Source: Arthrobacter sp. 35W (lineage in GTDB: Bacteria > Actinomycetota > Actinomycetes > Actinomycetales > Micrococcaceae). From it: 64,000 nucleotides of DNA. Below the pieces are notes generated by a model that searched no databases, was not told the DNA's origin, and was given only the letters and a program-made list of their open reading frames with translations. This document shows, piece by piece, positions 10,760 to 18,859 of the stretch. The DNA is taken from assembly GCF_000482545.1 (NCBI RefSeq), contig NZ_KI519454.1, positions 868,001-932,000 of the forward strand, read 5' to 3'. Numbering within the stretch: the first letter of the stretch is position 1; every line of letters begins with the position of its first letter. Position numbers and translations under genes: made by a program.

Positions 10760-13700
10760 GTGGCAGAGCCCCGCACCCTGCCCCGCGCCGCCGGCCCGGA
10801 ATCCTCCCCGGCTGTCAGCCCCACAGGCCAGCGCGGCGGCATTGCCGAGGAATCCGGGCCGGCGGGCACACAGCCTGCCCGCCGCCGGCGGGGGCCGGAG
10901 CTTCCGCCTGGGCGCGGGGCACGTGCGGCGCTGATCGGCCTCGGTGCCCTCGCGGCCGCCAAGGCCGCGGCCCTGGTGGTGCTCATGGGAGCCCTGGCAG
11001 CGGCACTGTCCACGCTGGCCGCCGGGCAGCCCATCGACGTCCCACCGCTGCTGTGGCAGGGGCTCGCCGGCGCCGTCGTGCTGGGCGGATCGGTCTGGGG
11101 CCAGCAGGTCCTGGCCCGCCGGGCCGCGCTGGGCACCAAGGAGGAGCTGCGCGCCGCGCTGGTGGCCAAGCGGCTCGACGGCGGCCCGGCCACTGGGGCC
11201 GACGGTGCGCAGGCCATGGTCGCCAGCCGCGGCCTGGACGGACTCGACAGCTATTTCTCCGCCTACCTGCCGGCCCTCGTCACCGCCGCCGTCCTGCCCT
11301 TGATGATCGGTGCGCGCATCCTGCTGGCGGACTGGGTCAGCGCGCTGATCGTCGTGCTGACCATTGGGCTGGTGCCCCTTTTCATGGTGCTGATCGGGCT
11401 CCACACCCAGGAACGCGTGGCCGCTGCCGCCGCCGGCCTGGACAGGCTCTCCAGCCACCTGCTGGAGCTGGCCCGCGGGCTGCCCGTGCTGGTTGGCCTG
11501 CGCCGCGCCAATGCCCAGCGCGAGGCCCTGCGCGACGTCTCCGAGCAGTACCGCCGCGGCACCATGGACACGCTCAAGACGGCCTTTCTCTCCAGCCTGG
11601 CCCTGGAACTCATCAGCACCATCTCCGTGGCAGTCGTCGCCGTGTTCATCGGCGTCCGGCTTGTCTACGGCCAGATGCCGCTGGAAGCCGGGCTGCTGGC
11701 GCTCATGCTGGCCCCGGAATGCTTCCGGCCCTTTCGCGAGGTGGGCGCGGCGCACCACGCCAGTGAGGACGGCGTTGAGGCCCTCCGCCGTGTGCGGGTG
11801 CTGCTGGCCGACGGCGACGGTGCCGCCGCCCCGCCACGGGGCGGTGCCGCCGGGGTTTTCGGTTCCTCCGGAGCCCACCGCGCCGCCGTCGACTCTTCAA
11901 GCCACTCCGAGACGTCCGACGGCGGCGTCCGCGTGGAGGGCTTGACCGTCCGCTACGCCGACCGCAGCGAACCGGCGGTCCGCAACGCCAGCTTCACCAT
12001 TCCCGCCCGCGGCGCGCACGTGCTGGACACACCGAGCGGATCGGGCAAATCCACGGTCCTCGCGGTCCTGGCCGGCACCCTCTGCCCTGGCCCCGGCGTC
12101 GCCATCACCGGTACGGCCGCGGGGGCTGAGCGCGGCCGCACTGTCTACGCAGCCCAGCATCCCTTGTTCACCGAGGCCACGGTTGTCGACGAGCTGCGGC
12201 TCTACGGCGGCGGCCCACGGGAACTGCCGGTCACCGACGAACAGATTGACGCGGTGCTCGCCTCCGTCAACGCCCACCAGCTGGGGGAGCGGGCGCCCAC
12301 CGACTGCAGCCCCGGCGAACTCCGCCGCGCCGCCGTGGCCCGGGCACTGCTCCGCTGCACGGTTGACCCCGAGGTTCGCCTGGCGCTCTTCGACGAGCCG
12401 ACGGCCCACCTCGATCCGGCGTCGGCTGATGCCGTCCGGAGCGCCATAGCCGCCCTGCACGGAAGCACCACCGTGCTGGTGGCGACCCACGACCGGGTCT
12501 TGGCCGCATTGTTGGACGGAGGGATCCGCACTGCCGCCGGAACCGCATCAGACGATGCCATGGCCACCGGCCGCACTGGTTCGGCTGCTGCCCACGGTGC
12601 CGATGACCTGTCGCACGGGGGCGTTGCCGCCAGCACCACGGCATTCGATGAAGAGCTTCGCACCACCGGGCACCACGCCCCCGCCGGACAGAAGGCAGGC
12701 AGCCACGCAGGCGCCTCGCCCCATGATTGCAGACCGACTGGTTCCGCCCTGCCTGGTTCCACACTGGAAACCGCCGGCCCGGATGCATCGCCAAGCAGTG
12801 GGGCAGCCGGCCCGGATGCATCGAAGCTGCGCTGGCACTGGCTGGCGTGGCTGCCCCTGCGTTCCCCACGCTTCGCAGCCGGCGTCGTGCTCTCCTCCCT
12901 GGCCACCCTGAGCGGCGCGGCCCTGGCCGGCCTGTCCGGTTGGCTGATCGTTGAAGCGTCCGAGCGTCCGCCGATGCTGTACCTGATGTCCCTGATCGTC
13001 GGCGTGCGCTTCTTCGGCATCTCCCGCTCGGTGCTGCGCTACTGCGAACGGCTGCTCACCCACGACGCCGTGCTGCGCTGGGCCTCCACGCTGCGCCTGC
13101 GGCTCTGGGACTCCCTCGGTGCCAGCATTGCCCACTGGGGGCGCCTGACACGCTCCGGCGGCGCCCTGGGCACCCTCGTGGCCGACGTCGACGAGCTGCG
13201 CGACGCCGTTCCGCGTGCTGTTCTGCCGCTCCCGGCGGCGGTGCTGTCCTATGCGGCCATCCTGGTGGCAGTGGGCTTGCTGGTGCCCAGTGCCGTGCCC
13301 GTGGTGCTGGTGGCAGGTGTGCTGTCGCTGGTGCTGCTCCCGCTGGCGATGCTGGCGGCCGAGCGCCGCAGCAGTGCCGCGGCCGCCGTGCACAGGTCCT
13401 GGCTCGCCGAGCGCACCACCACCCTGTTTGCCGCCGCAGGATCGCTGTCAGCCAACTCCGTGGGCCGCGTACTGGCGCGGCGCTTTGCCGAGACGGACCT
13501 GCGCGTGTCCGCCCCTGCCCGCCGCGCGGCCTGGGCCGCCGGGATGGGCCAGGGCGGGGTTTTCCTGCTGACAGGTGCCGCAGCCGTCGCTGTGGTGCTG
13601 GCCGGAGCCGGCGAGGGGGCAGACCCCAAGGCGGTCGCGGTGGCGGCATTGCTGATGCTGGCCCTGGCCGAGCCGCTGGGAAGCTATCTGGAAGCCGTGC

Positions 13701-14614
13701 TCCAACTGCCGGTCCTGACAGCGATGATGCGCCGCACCATGCCGATCCTTGATGCGCCTGCCACCGTGCTGGCCCTGCCCGCTGCCGGTGCAGGAGGCTC
13801 CGACGAGCCCGCACGCAGGGTGGCATCCGATACTGGCAACCCAGCCGGTTCGTCCCGTTCAATGTCCGGCGCCGCCAGGGAGTCCGTGGACGCCCTGACT
13901 GTGCAGGGGCTTGCAGCGTCCTACCCCGGCCAGCCCGGCCCCGTGTTCACTGACGTCGACGGCGGCGCGGAGCGCGGCCAGTGGTGGGTGGTGGCGGGTC
14001 CCTCGGGATCCGGCAAGTCCACACTGCTGGCCGTCCTGCTGGGATTCCTGGCCCCGGAGCGCGGGCGCTACGCACTCCACCGGGACGGAGGAGCCTGGGT
14101 GGAGCCCTATCGGGAACCGGCGGAGGGGGCTGCGCTGCTGGGTTCCGTCGCCTGGTGCCCGCAGGACGCCTACCTGTTCAACTCCACCCTGCGGTCCAAC
14201 CTGGCGCTGGCCCGGCCCGCCTCCGATGCCCCCGGCGATGGGGAGCTGGAATCGGCACTCGCCACGGTGGGGCTGGGGGATTGGTACGCCGGGCTGCCCG
14301 ATGGCCTGTCCACACGGGTGGGACCGGGCGGACACCACCTCTCCGGTGGACAGCGCCAACGGGTCAGCGCCGCGCGCGCCCTGCTGGCCGGTGCCGCCGT
14401 CGTCCTGCTCGACGAGCCAACGGCCCACCTGGGCGCAGACGAGGCCCACGAGCTGGTGGCGGACCTGAAGACCGCGCTCGCCGACAGCGCCGTCGTGCTG
14501 GTGACGCACGACGCCGCCCTGGCGCAGCTGGGCGATGTCTCGACGATGCTTGCCCAGCCGGCCGGGTACACCTCCGAAGTGCGGGCCATGGGGTTTAGTA
14601 CGCTGGCCTCATGA
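10760..14614 (+). CDS. cydDC: Fused CydD-CydC thiol-reductant ABC exporter
   Basis: One 1284-residue chain carries both halves of the heterodimeric ABC exporter needed for bd oxidase assembly (family role: export of cysteine/glutathione-type thiols). Each half has a membrane domain followed by an ATPase domain. NBD1: Walker A near residue 424 reads TPSGSGKST, with Thr for the first Gly; the signature near 516 is CSPGE instead of LSGGQ; Walker B is LALFDEPTAHLD. NBD2 is canonical: GPSGSGKST (about 1079), LSGGQRQRV (about 1194), VVLLDEPTAHLG. A low-complexity linker (about residues 585-690) joins the halves and contains an 18-bp direct repeat. GTG start 3 nt after cydB; the stop overlaps the next gene. 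Confidence 0.93.
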   Translation: MAEPRTLPRAAGPESSPAVSPTGQRGGIAEESGPAGTQPARRRRGPELPPGRGARAALIGLGALAAAKAAALVVLMGALAAALSTLAAGQPIDVPPLLWQGLAGAVVLGGSVWGQQVLARRAALGTKEELRAALVAKRLDGGPATGADGAQAMVASRGLDGLDSYFSAYLPALVTAAVLPLMIGARILLADWVSALIVVLTIGLVPLFMVLIGLHTQERVAAAAAGLDRLSSHLLELARGLPVLVGLRRANAQREALRDVSEQYRRGTMDTLKTAFLSSLALELISTISVAVVAVFIGVRLVYGQMPLEAGLLALMLAPECFRPFREVGAAHHASEDGVEALRRVRVLLADGDGAAAPPRGGAAGVFGSSGAHRAAVDSSSHSETSDGGVRVEGLTVRYADRSEPAVRNASFTIPARGAHVLDTPSGSGKSTVLAVLAGTLCPGPGVAITGTAAGAERGRTVYAAQHPLFTEATVVDELRLYGGGPRELPVTDEQIDAVLASVNAHQLGERAPTDCSPGELRRAAVARALLRCTVDPEVRLALFDEPTAHLDPASADAVRSAIAALHGSTTVLVATHDRVLAALLDGGIRTAAGTASDDAMATGRTGSAAAHGADDLSHGGVAASTTAFDEELRTTGHHAPAGQKAGSHAGASPHDCRPTGSALPGSTLETAGPDASPSSGAAGPDASKLRWHWLAWLPLRSPRFAAGVVLSSLATLSGAALAGLSGWLIVEASERPPMLYLMSLIVGVRFFGISRSVLRYCERLLTHDAVLRWASTLRLRLWDSLGASIAHWGRLTRSGGALGTLVADVDELRDAVPRAVLPLPAAVLSYAAILVAVGLLVPSAVPVVLVAGVLSLVLLPLAMLAAERRSSAAAAVHRSWLAERTTTLFAAAGSLSANSVGRVLARRFAETDLRVSAPARRAAWAAGMGQGGVFLLTGAAAVAVVLAGAGEGADPKAVAVAALLMLALAEPLGSYLEAVLQLPVLTAMMRRTMPILDAPATVLALPAAGAGGSDEPARRVASDTGNPAGSSRSMSGAARESVDALTVQGLAASYPGQPGPVFTDVDGGAERGQWWVVAGPSGSGKSTLLAVLLGFLAPERGRYALHRDGGAWVEPYREPAEGAALLGSVAWCPQDAYLFNSTLRSNLALARPASDAPGDGELESALATVGLGDWYAGLPDGLSTRVGPGGHHLSGGQRQRVSAARALLAGAAVVLLDEPTAHLGADEAHELVADLKTALADSAVVLVTHDAALAQLGDVSTMLAQPAGYTSEVRAMGFSTLAS
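12773..12823 (+). repeat. 18-bp direct repeat in the cydDC linker
   Basis: GCCGGCCCGGATGCATCG occurs at 12773-12790 and again at 12806-12823, a 33-bp period, encoding A-G-P-D-A-S twice in the low-complexity linker between the CydD and CydC halves. Confidence 0.9.
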
Positions 14615-15594
14615 CTGAGGAGAATGTGCCCCTTCCCACAGCTGCTGGGCTGACCTTCCGTGCCATCACCGAGGCGGACATTGACGAGTGGCTTGCCCTG
14701 GTCAAACGCATCGCGGCGGTCGAGAAGCCTCCGTGGCATGAACAGCGCTCGGACCTGGAGGATGTCTTCAGTTCCGTCAAGAATGATCCCGTGGTCAACA
14801 CGGTGTTCGGCCTTGACGACGGCGGGACGCCGCGGGCATGGGGGCGGGTGACCAAGAACAAGGATGGCGCCAAGGCCCATGCCATGGGCGGCGTCGACCC
14901 GCAGTTCCAACGTCGTGGCGTCGGAACGGCGGTGCTGCGCTGGTCTGCCGCGCAGGCCCGCCGCCGCTTTGTCCAGGACGGCACCCCGGATCCGCTGGTG
15001 CGCGTGTATGACGAGGAGGACAACGCCGCGTCGGCTGCGCTGTATGCGGCCGCGGGCTTTTCCGTGGTGCGCTATTTCACCGAAATGATCAGGCCCCTGG
15101 ACACCGTACTGCCCCCGGTGGTGCTGCCCGACGGCCTGCGGATCGTCCCGTTCAGCCCCGAGGTCAGCGAGTCCATGCGGCAGGCCCACAACGAGGCCTT
15201 TGCCGACCACTGGGGCTCGGAACCGCGCGATGAAGAGGCCTGGGGGTTTGTTGTCAACCACGAGCAGGGCCGGCCGGATTGGAGCGCTGCCGTCGTTGAT
15301 GACGCCACCGGGGAGGTGGCGGGCTACCAATGGTCCAGCTACGACCCGGCCGTGCTGGCCGACGAGGGCCGCAACGAGGGCTACACGGAACTCCTCGGCG
15401 TGCGCCGGCACTGGCGCGGCCAGGGCCTGGCCCAGGCATTGCTGGCCGACGCCATGGCGAAATTCAAGGCTTCCGGCATGGACCATGCAAGCCTCGACGT
15501 CGACACCGAGAACCCTTCGGGCGCACTGGGCATTTACCAGCGCATGGGATACCAGCCCACCCGCAGGTCGATGGCCTGGGACAAGCGGCTGTAG
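14611..15594 (+). CDS. Tandem GNAT acetyltransferase (MshD-like architecture)
   Basis: A 327-residue protein with two GNAT folds. The acetyl-CoA-binding motifs are VDPQFQRRGVGTAVL (about residues 93-107) and GVRRHWRGQGLAQALLAD (about 262-279), followed by a D-V-D-T-E-N-P-S-G-A motif typical of the second domain in MshD-like enzymes. Mycothiol synthase has this two-domain layout, so the protein could acetylate a related amine, but I would not call it MshD from this alone. Its ATG overlaps the cydDC stop by 4 nt (ATGA), so it is translationally coupled to the oxidase operon. That is suggestive given that CydDC moves thiols. Confidence 0.85.
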   Translation: MTEENVPLPTAAGLTFRAITEADIDEWLALVKRIAAVEKPPWHEQRSDLEDVFSSVKNDPVVNTVFGLDDGGTPRAWGRVTKNKDGAKAHAMGGVDPQFQRRGVGTAVLRWSAAQARRRFVQDGTPDPLVRVYDEEDNAASAALYAAAGFSVVRYFTEMIRPLDTVLPPVVLPDGLRIVPFSPEVSESMRQAHNEAFADHWGSEPRDEEAWGFVVNHEQGRPDWSAAVVDDATGEVAGYQWSSYDPAVLADEGRNEGYTELLGVRRHWRGQGLAQALLADAMAKFKASGMDHASLDVDTENPSGALGIYQRMGYQPTRRSMAWDKRL

Positions 15595-15605
15595 GCACTG
15601 CAAGA

Positions 15606-15630
15606 CCTGGACACGCCCGTTTCGTCCAGG
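15606..15630 (+). terminator. Weak hairpin after the GNAT gene
   Basis: CCTGGAC at 15606-15612 pairs with GTCCAGG at 15624-15630 across an 11-nt loop containing TTTC. It begins 11 nt past the stop of the cyd operon's last gene. There is no T-run. Confidence 0.35.
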
Positions 15631-15674
15631 CATGGATCGGCGGCCGTGTTCGCGTTGATGGCTTGGTTGGTCCA

Positions 15675-15706
15675 GAGTGCCGAAACCATGCATGGTTCCG
15701 GCACTC
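15675..15706. repeat. Loopless palindrome between convergent genes
   Basis: A 32-nt palindrome centred on ATGCAT with 16-nt arms and one mismatch (15683/15698). It is not at the end of either flanking gene, so it may be a repeat element rather than a terminator. Confidence 0.6.
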
Positions 15707-15765
15707 CGGCTGGTTGGTCGACGCCCGCCTGTGCCTCGGGTGCACCGCCGCCACGGCAGTCGCAG

Positions 15766-15792
15766 CCTGCCAGCGTGGCCGACGCTGGCAGG
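15766..15792. terminator. Hairpin downstream of the DUF222/HNH gene
   Basis: CCTGCCAGCGT pairs with ACGCTGGCAGG, an 11-bp perfect stem with a 5-nt loop (GGCCG). It lies about 110 nt past the stop of the minus-strand nuclease gene and has no T-run. Confidence 0.4.
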
Positions 15793-15900
15793 ACCATCCG
15801 GTGGGACAGCCATCGTCTTACTCCGCACGTCCGTTCCGGCCGTCTTGTTCCGCCGTGGCGGATGCGCCGCTGACCGGCTGGAGTCCATTCCGCTCGTGCA

Positions 15901-17739
15901 TCACGTCGTGTTTGGGCCGCCCAACCGGTCTGCTTCCCACTCAAGGCGCAGGTTGGTGACGAGGATCTTGTCGATGAGCCAACGCGGATACTGCGGTGGA
16001 AAGGTCTCTGTGGCTGCGGGCCGGAATTGTCTGCCCGCAGGCGACGTCCAGGCCGGGGGTCTGCCCGCGGGGGCCGCCGCATCTGCAGCCATGTCCGGTG
16101 TCCATCCCCGCAATGAGGGCAGAGCCGTGCCGAAGGCCCCGCTCCGCGGCCTGTTCCGACGCCGTCCCCTGCGGTTCTTGCCGTCCTTCTCGTGTTTGAG
16201 CAGGTGGTGCTTGGGGCATTCGCTCGCCAGGTTGTCCGCCGTCGTCGTGCCGCCCCGTTCCCAGGCCAGGAGATGGTCCAGCTGGGTGTCCGCCGTGGCC
16301 ACATTGCAGCCCGGGAAGGTGCACGTGCGGTCCCGGGCCCTCAGCCAGACTCGCATGGCATCGCTGACGCGGTAGCGGGTGGGCGCTTGGTCCAAAGTCT
16401 CGCCGGTGACGGGATCGGTGAGCAGCCGAAGGAACGAGGGCGCCTCGGCCGCAAGCTGCCGCGCGACGTCTGCGGAGATGGGGCCGTAGCCCTCCAGCTC
16501 GGCGGGTTCATCAGTCAAGCCCAGCAATGCCAGCGCGGGCACAGTCACCAGAATCTGGGCTGCAGGGAGCGGGACCCTGCCCAGGGCCTCGAGTTCCGGT
16601 CCCACGATGTCGCTGTGGTTCCCTTGGTTCCCTTGGTCCACGGCGTCGGAGCGGTCCACGGCCCGGGTTCCGCCTGGTCCAGCCTCGCCGAAGCCATCTA
16701 CTGTTCCCGGCGTGCTGGCAAGGCCTGCAGCGTCGGGACCGTGCCCGGCGCCGGCCCCGCCTGCCGCATCGGTCCCGCCTACCGTACGGGCACCCTGGCC
16801 GGTCCCGGCGCCTGACAGGGCGCTGGAGTCCGCCCAAGGGCCCAGAAGGAGCGCCGCGGCGACATCCGCCCGCAGCTGCGTTAGAGTCCGGGCCTCGTTG
16901 GCTCCCTGCAGCCCGCGGGCCGCGGCTGTGCATCGGTTCCACACAGCCTGCCCCTGGGCTGCCGTAACCTGCAGCTGCAGGAATGACACGCCGTCCGCAC
17001 CAGGGGTGAGCAGGAGGGCCCGCTGGTCATGAGCGGTGCGTGCGCGGGTGTCGATGCTGCCGGGGTGCAGGCGCTCGCGCCGGCGTCTGGCCTTCTCGGC
17101 AAACTTGGAAACCGTCACGCCGCAGGCAAGGCCTACGAGTACCACTTCAAAGGCATCGACTGCCGCGGCGTCAATACCTGGAAGGCCCTCAATGGCTTCG
17201 ATATGCTCCAACAGGCTCGTGGCATGGCGCCACGATAGTTCGCCGGCGTCCAACGCGGCCAGGGCCACTGGGCGGTGCTGGACCAACGCGACCGACTGGT
17301 CAAGCAGGCGGTGGGCGGTTTGTTCCGGGATGGTGAGTGCCGTCGCGATCTCGGCGGCAGCGGAGATGTCGTGGAGCTCGCTCTGCCAGTGGTCAAGGCC
17401 CAGGGCCGATGCTTCAGCCCGTGCGGCCGAGTGCAGGCGCTCGATCCAACGGGCCTGGACTGCCGCAACATGGGCGGTGAAACCGGCGAGTGCTGCAAGC
17501 GCAGCGGCGGCCTCATCGTAGTCCGCCCGGGCGCCAGCAACCGCAGCGATCGCGTCCTCGGACTGGCCTGCGGCGGCGCTTCCACCCGCAGGCCTGCCGG
17601 GTGTTTGATGGGAGGCCGTGCGGGCCGCAGCAGGTATTGGCAGCCGGACGCCAGCGATGGAATCCGCCGGGGTGGGCCGTGCCCCCGCAGCAGATATTCC
17701 GGCGTCGTTGCCGGGTGTCATGTCCGGTGAACCGTCCAT
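15901..17739 (-). CDS. DUF222/HNH endonuclease-domain protein (13E12-repeat type)
   Basis: A 612-residue protein of the multi-copy actinobacterial DUF222-HNH family. The DUF222 part covers about residues 45-330 (RWIERLHSAARAEASALGLD; LDQSVALVQHRPVALAALDA). A Gly/Ala/Asp-rich stretch of about 80 residues follows. The HNH fold then reads CTFPGCNVATADTQLDHLLA, with NLASECPKHHLLKHEK; the paired Cys and the HH are consistent with zinc and catalytic roles. The ATG at 17739 is preferred: a longer frame would run into the neighbouring DinB-like gene and encodes an Arg/Pro-rich, shadow-like segment. No clear Shine-Dalgarno precedes it. Family members are linked to mobile or repeated loci; the real function is unknown. 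Confidence 0.85.
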   Translation of the reverse strand: MDGSPDMTPGNDAGISAAGARPTPADSIAGVRLPIPAAARTASHQTPGRPAGGSAAAGQSEDAIAAVAGARADYDEAAAALAALAGFTAHVAAVQARWIERLHSAARAEASALGLDHWQSELHDISAAAEIATALTIPEQTAHRLLDQSVALVQHRPVALAALDAGELSWRHATSLLEHIEAIEGLPGIDAAAVDAFEVVLVGLACGVTVSKFAEKARRRRERLHPGSIDTRARTAHDQRALLLTPGADGVSFLQLQVTAAQGQAVWNRCTAAARGLQGANEARTLTQLRADVAAALLLGPWADSSALSGAGTGQGARTVGGTDAAGGAGAGHGPDAAGLASTPGTVDGFGEAGPGGTRAVDRSDAVDQGNQGNHSDIVGPELEALGRVPLPAAQILVTVPALALLGLTDEPAELEGYGPISADVARQLAAEAPSFLRLLTDPVTGETLDQAPTRYRVSDAMRVWLRARDRTCTFPGCNVATADTQLDHLLAWERGGTTTADNLASECPKHHLLKHEKDGKNRRGRRRNRPRSGAFGTALPSLRGWTPDMAADAAAPAGRPPAWTSPAGRQFRPAATETFPPQYPRWLIDKILVTNLRLEWEADRLGGPNTT

Positions 17740-17813
17740 AGTCCCATTAGACCAGGAGCCACTGACATTGAAGGTTGAGGGGATTCCAGGCGGCCACGGC
17801 CAGCGGGGCGGCG

Positions 17814-18332
17814 CTACCCGTCGACGTCGTGTAGGTGGTGGACGACGTCGTGGAGGAAGTACCCGGCGAGGGTGTGCACCGTGAACACGGAACCGTTGCT
17901 GCGCACGCCCGTCCGCTCCCACTGGTCCTCACTGACGGAGGCGAAGGCCGAGGCCGCCTCCTCGCCGGCATCGACAAGCTCGTGGGACACGACGGCGGGG
18001 TCCTGGGCGCCGTAGTCGGATTCCACGGCTGTCTTGTCCTGGTCCCAGTTCTCAAACGTGGGATTGTCCTGGGCCAGCATCAACTCCAGCCTCGCCTCAA
18101 AGATGTCGAACACATCGCGCACGTGGCAGGCGTACTCCAGCGGCGACCAGGTGTCCTCGTCCGGGCGGACGGATGACTCGGAACGGCGGAGCACTGCCTG
18201 CCAGCGGGGGAGGAGCGTGGGGATGGTGCTTGCCACGGTGGAGGGGGTGGCCTCGGCGGCGGCAAATCCGCATTCGGGGCAGGTCTCGGCCAGAACCCAG
18301 GTCCAGTCTTTGTCTTCGGGGATGATCGCCAT
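17814..18332 (-). CDS. DinB-like four-helix protein
   Basis: A 172-residue protein of the DinB/MDMPI superfamily, whose members bind a metal through three His and include thiol-dependent enzymes. The segment WSPLEYACHVRDVFDIFEAR and the C-terminal FLHDVVHHLHDVDG supply the expected His residues. A CPECGF pair near residue 18 may form an extra small metal site. TAAACT sits six nt before the ATG with no Shine-Dalgarno, suggesting a leaderless transcript. Whether it uses mycothiol, as many actinobacterial relatives do, cannot be read from the sequence. Confidence 0.8.
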   Translation of the reverse strand: MAIIPEDKDWTWVLAETCPECGFAAAEATPSTVASTIPTLLPRWQAVLRRSESSVRPDEDTWSPLEYACHVRDVFDIFEARLELMLAQDNPTFENWDQDKTAVESDYGAQDPAVVSHELVDAGEEAASAFASVSEDQWERTGVRSNGSVFTVHTLAGYFLHDVVHHLHDVDG

Positions 18333-18338
18333 GGGGCC

Positions 18339-18344
18339 AGTTTA
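18339..18344 (-). promoter_or_regulatory. Leaderless-type -10 (TAAACT) of the DinB-like gene
   Basis: TAAACT on the minus strand, six nt from the ATG. Confidence 0.45.
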
Positions 18345-18379
18345 GGACTAAGGGACTGCCGCGGCACTGGGTGTTACGG

Positions 18380-18385
18380 TACAAT
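18380..18385 (+). promoter_or_regulatory. Candidate -10 (TACAAT) for the Imm8-like gene
   Basis: TACAAT about 92 nt upstream of the start; no good -35 at the right distance. It would give a leader of about 85 nt. Confidence 0.3.
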
Positions 18386-18477
18386 CCAGCAACGCGTGGC
18401 TTCTAGAATGCAAGTGAGCTTTGAGGGCTCCGAAGAGGACTTCCAGGGATGTGCCGACTGCCATGCGAAGGAGAGCA

Positions 18478-18852
18478 ATGCGTGCCGAACTCAAGACCAT
18501 CTTTAGCTCTGATGTCGACATAGCTGCATATCAGTCAGTTGATCCGAACTGCGACGGCGTGTGGCTCCAGCTTGGACTGGGGCCGGTTGGTGCGATAGGC
18601 GCGGATAATTTCCAGCTCTTGGCATGCACTCCTGCTTGGCTTCAGCAGCTGGTCGAGCGTGACGGTCCAATGACCGGCCGCCACACACTGATCATGGACA
18701 CGCTGGATCTGGTCGAAGCCCGGCGCATAATTGTTCGTTGGATTACCGCTCTTGATGCCCCGACATGGGTGGAAATCAGCGATAAATTCGGCAGGTACGC
18801 CCACTCGGAATTCGAGGACTACCGGCCCTTCAAGGAGGGCCGGCAGTCCTGA
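18478..18852 (+). CDS. Imm8-like immunity protein, apparently orphan
   Basis: A 124-residue protein beginning MRAELKTIFSSDVDIAAY, with LQLGLGPVGAIGADNFQLLA followed by CTPAWL. This order (E-L-K, a D-x-x-x-Y turn, L-Q-x-x-x-G-P-x-G, then D-x-F and C-T-P-x-W-L) is what I recall for Imm8 immunity proteins, which neutralise polymorphic toxins. AAGGAG at 18468-18473 supports the ATG at 18478. No toxin gene lies on either side: a DinB-like gene upstream and parC downstream (tail to tail, 7 nt apart). The codons look somewhat less GC-biased than neighbours, which would fit acquisition by transfer. The family assignment is from memory. Confidence 0.7.
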   Translation: MRAELKTIFSSDVDIAAYQSVDPNCDGVWLQLGLGPVGAIGADNFQLLACTPAWLQQLVERDGPMTGRHTLIMDTLDLVEARRIIVRWITALDAPTWVEISDKFGRYAHSEFEDYRPFKEGRQS

Positions 18853-18859
18853 ACCGAGG

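Larger units (their letters stand above)
15595..15900. other. 306-nt intergenic region between convergent genes
   Basis: No gene is supported. Three inverted repeats lie here: a 7-bp stem at 15606-15630, a 32-nt palindrome at 15675-15706 and an 11-bp hairpin at 15766-15792. The rest shows nothing recognisable. Confidence 0.6.

Noticed and set aside
17740-17922. N-terminal extension of the DUF222/HNH protein
   Set aside because: The extension is Arg/Pro-rich, overlaps the DinB-like coding sequence, and homologues do not have it.
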